6,143 nt of DNA from Chloroflexota bacterium (GTDB lineage: Bacteria > Chloroflexota > Dormibacteria > Aeolococcales > Aeolococcaceae): NCBI GenBank assembly GCA_003491925.1, contig DNAU01000362.1, positions 1 to 6,143 of the forward strand. The letters run 5' to 3'. Shown here piece by piece: positions 5,470 through 6,143 of this stretch. Below the pieces are notes generated by a model. That model did not search any database. It was not told the origin of the DNA and saw nothing but the letters and a program-made list of their open reading frames with translations. Within the stretch, counting starts at the first letter, position 1, and the number at the start of each line of letters is the position of its first letter. Position numbers and translations under genes: made by a program.

Positions 5470-6045
5470 ATGACCGAATCCGCCACCACCGCCAGCCGCC
5501 CGCCGCTCGCGGCCGGGGAGTACGTCCTCGACCCGTCGCACACCCACGTCGGCTTCCTGGCCCGCCACCTGGTGGTGACCAAGGTCCGGGGCACCTTCGA
5601 GAAGGTGGACGCCCGGATCCGGGTGGGGGAGACCCTGGACGCCTCCGCCCTGGAGGTGACCGTCGACGTCGCCAGCCTCACCAGCAGGGACGAGAAGCGC
5701 GACGCCCACCTCCGCTCCGCCGACTTCTTCGACGCCGAGAAGTTCCCGACCATGACCTTCAGCTCGACCGCCGTGAAGGCCGGCGGCCAGGGCCACTTCG
5801 CGGTCACGGGTGACCTCACCATCCGCGACCAGACCCGGCCCCTGACCCTGGACGTCGAGTTCCTCGGCACCGAGAAGACCCCGTGGGGCACCTCGGTCGC
5901 GGTGATCTCCGCCGCCGCCGAGATCGATCGCGAGGAGTGGGGCCTGACCTGGAACGTCGCGCTCGAGTCCGGCGGCGTGCTGGTCAGCAAGAAGATCCAG
6001 CTCGAGATCGAGGCCGAGATCGTGCCGGCGCCTGCCGCCGCCTGA
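5470..6045 (+). CDS. YceI-family lipocalin-like (polyisoprenoid-binding type) protein
   Basis: The 191-residue protein is a full-length YceI domain, a beta-barrel whose family members bind long isoprenoid or other amphiphilic lipids. It opens with GEYVLDPSHTHVGFLARHLVVTKVRGTF (in two parts, residues 16-43), which carries the family's D-x-x-H-x-x-V-x-F and VRGxF signatures. HLRSADFFDAEKFPTMTF follows at 80-97. FAVTGDLTIRDQTRPL is the central strand pair. DREEWGLTWN at 153-162 matches the closing signature, and the final strand VLVSKKIQLEIEAEI completes the barrel. There is no signal peptide or lipobox, so unlike E. coli YceI it should be cytosolic, as in many actinobacterial homologues. The ligand and precise role are not established from the sequence. 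It is divergent from marR under a strong operator-covered promoter, suggesting inducible expression in response to a MarR-sensed compound or stress. Confidence 0.9.
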   Translation: MTESATTASRPPLAAGEYVLDPSHTHVGFLARHLVVTKVRGTFEKVDARIRVGETLDASALEVTVDVASLTSRDEKRDAHLRSADFFDAEKFPTMTFSSTAVKAGGQGHFAVTGDLTIRDQTRPLTLDVEFLGTEKTPWGTSVAVISAAAEIDREEWGLTWNVALESGGVLVSKKIQLEIEAEIVPAPAAA

Positions 6046-6055
6046 CCTCTCTCTG

Positions 6056-6095
6056 GGTGGTGCCGCCGCCGGTCGTGCCGGCGCGCGGCGCCACC
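6056..6095 (+). terminator. Strong GC hairpin after yceI
   Basis: Beginning 10 nt after the stop, 6056-6066 pairs with 6085-6095 (11 bp including one G-U). After a single bulged C (6084) the stem continues as CGCCGG (6067-6072) with CCGGCG (6078-6083) around loop TCGTG. The total is 17 pairs over 40 nt. No T-tract follows, as is usual for high-GC terminators. The last 48 bases of the window show nothing else recognisable. Confidence 0.55.
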
Positions 6096-6143
6096 TTCGG
6101 GGCCTCGGGGCACCCGGTGCCGTCCACCGGCCTCCCGGCGCGC

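Noticed and set aside
5385..6113. Open frame of 242 codons on the minus strand opposite yceI
   Set aside because: It is antisense to a complete YceI domain and runs through the divergent promoter region. The translation is Ser/Arg/Thr-rich without motifs.

Overview
This is a GC-rich (roughly 70%) bacterial chromosomal window. It looks like an actinomycete or a high-GC relative such as a Chloroflexota/Dormibacterota-type lineage. The reasons are strong G/C third-position preference, an actinobacterial-style M1 aminopeptidase N, a MshA-like GT4 glycosyltransferase, and two start codons that sit about 7 nt after a -10 box, which is the leaderless-mRNA arrangement common in these groups. The phylum is an inference. 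There are no RNA genes, insertion sequences, CRISPR arrays or phage genes.

Layout: (1) 2-502 (+), the 3' part of a ferredoxin-NADP+ reductase-like flavoprotein, cut by the window edge. (2) 503-662, an intergenic stretch with three perfect hairpins in tandem (552-610), then a promoter carrying a 14-bp dyad. (3) 663-1970 (+), a MshA-like GT4 glycosyltransferase. (4) 1971-2097, a convergent gap with a composite hairpin and a short degenerate repeat. (5) 2098-4740 (-), aminopeptidase N (M1 family) with an unusual one-residue insertion between its zinc-binding elements. (6) 4847-5374 (-), a MarR-family regulator upstream of pepN in the same direction. (7) 5375-5469, a compact divergent regulatory region. 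(8) 5470-6045 (+), a YceI-family lipocalin-like protein, followed by a strong hairpin at 6056-6095.

The most interesting signal is regulatory. The element GTTGAC-N3-GCAAC (half-sites GTTG and CAAC one helical turn apart) occurs exactly at 624-637, 5398-5411 and 5442-5455, with a degenerate copy at 5427-5440. The first copy covers the -35 of the glycosyltransferase promoter. The second covers the back-to-back -35 boxes of the divergent marR and yceI promoters. The last two form a 35-bp dyad over the yceI -10 and early transcript. The simplest reading is that the MarR protein represses itself, yceI and the glycosyltransferase gene as a small local regulon, with pepN possibly reached by read-through from marR. 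This is inferred from sequence only. The glycosyltransferase and marR start regions also share a near-identical 16-nt block of -10 box, spacer and start codon.
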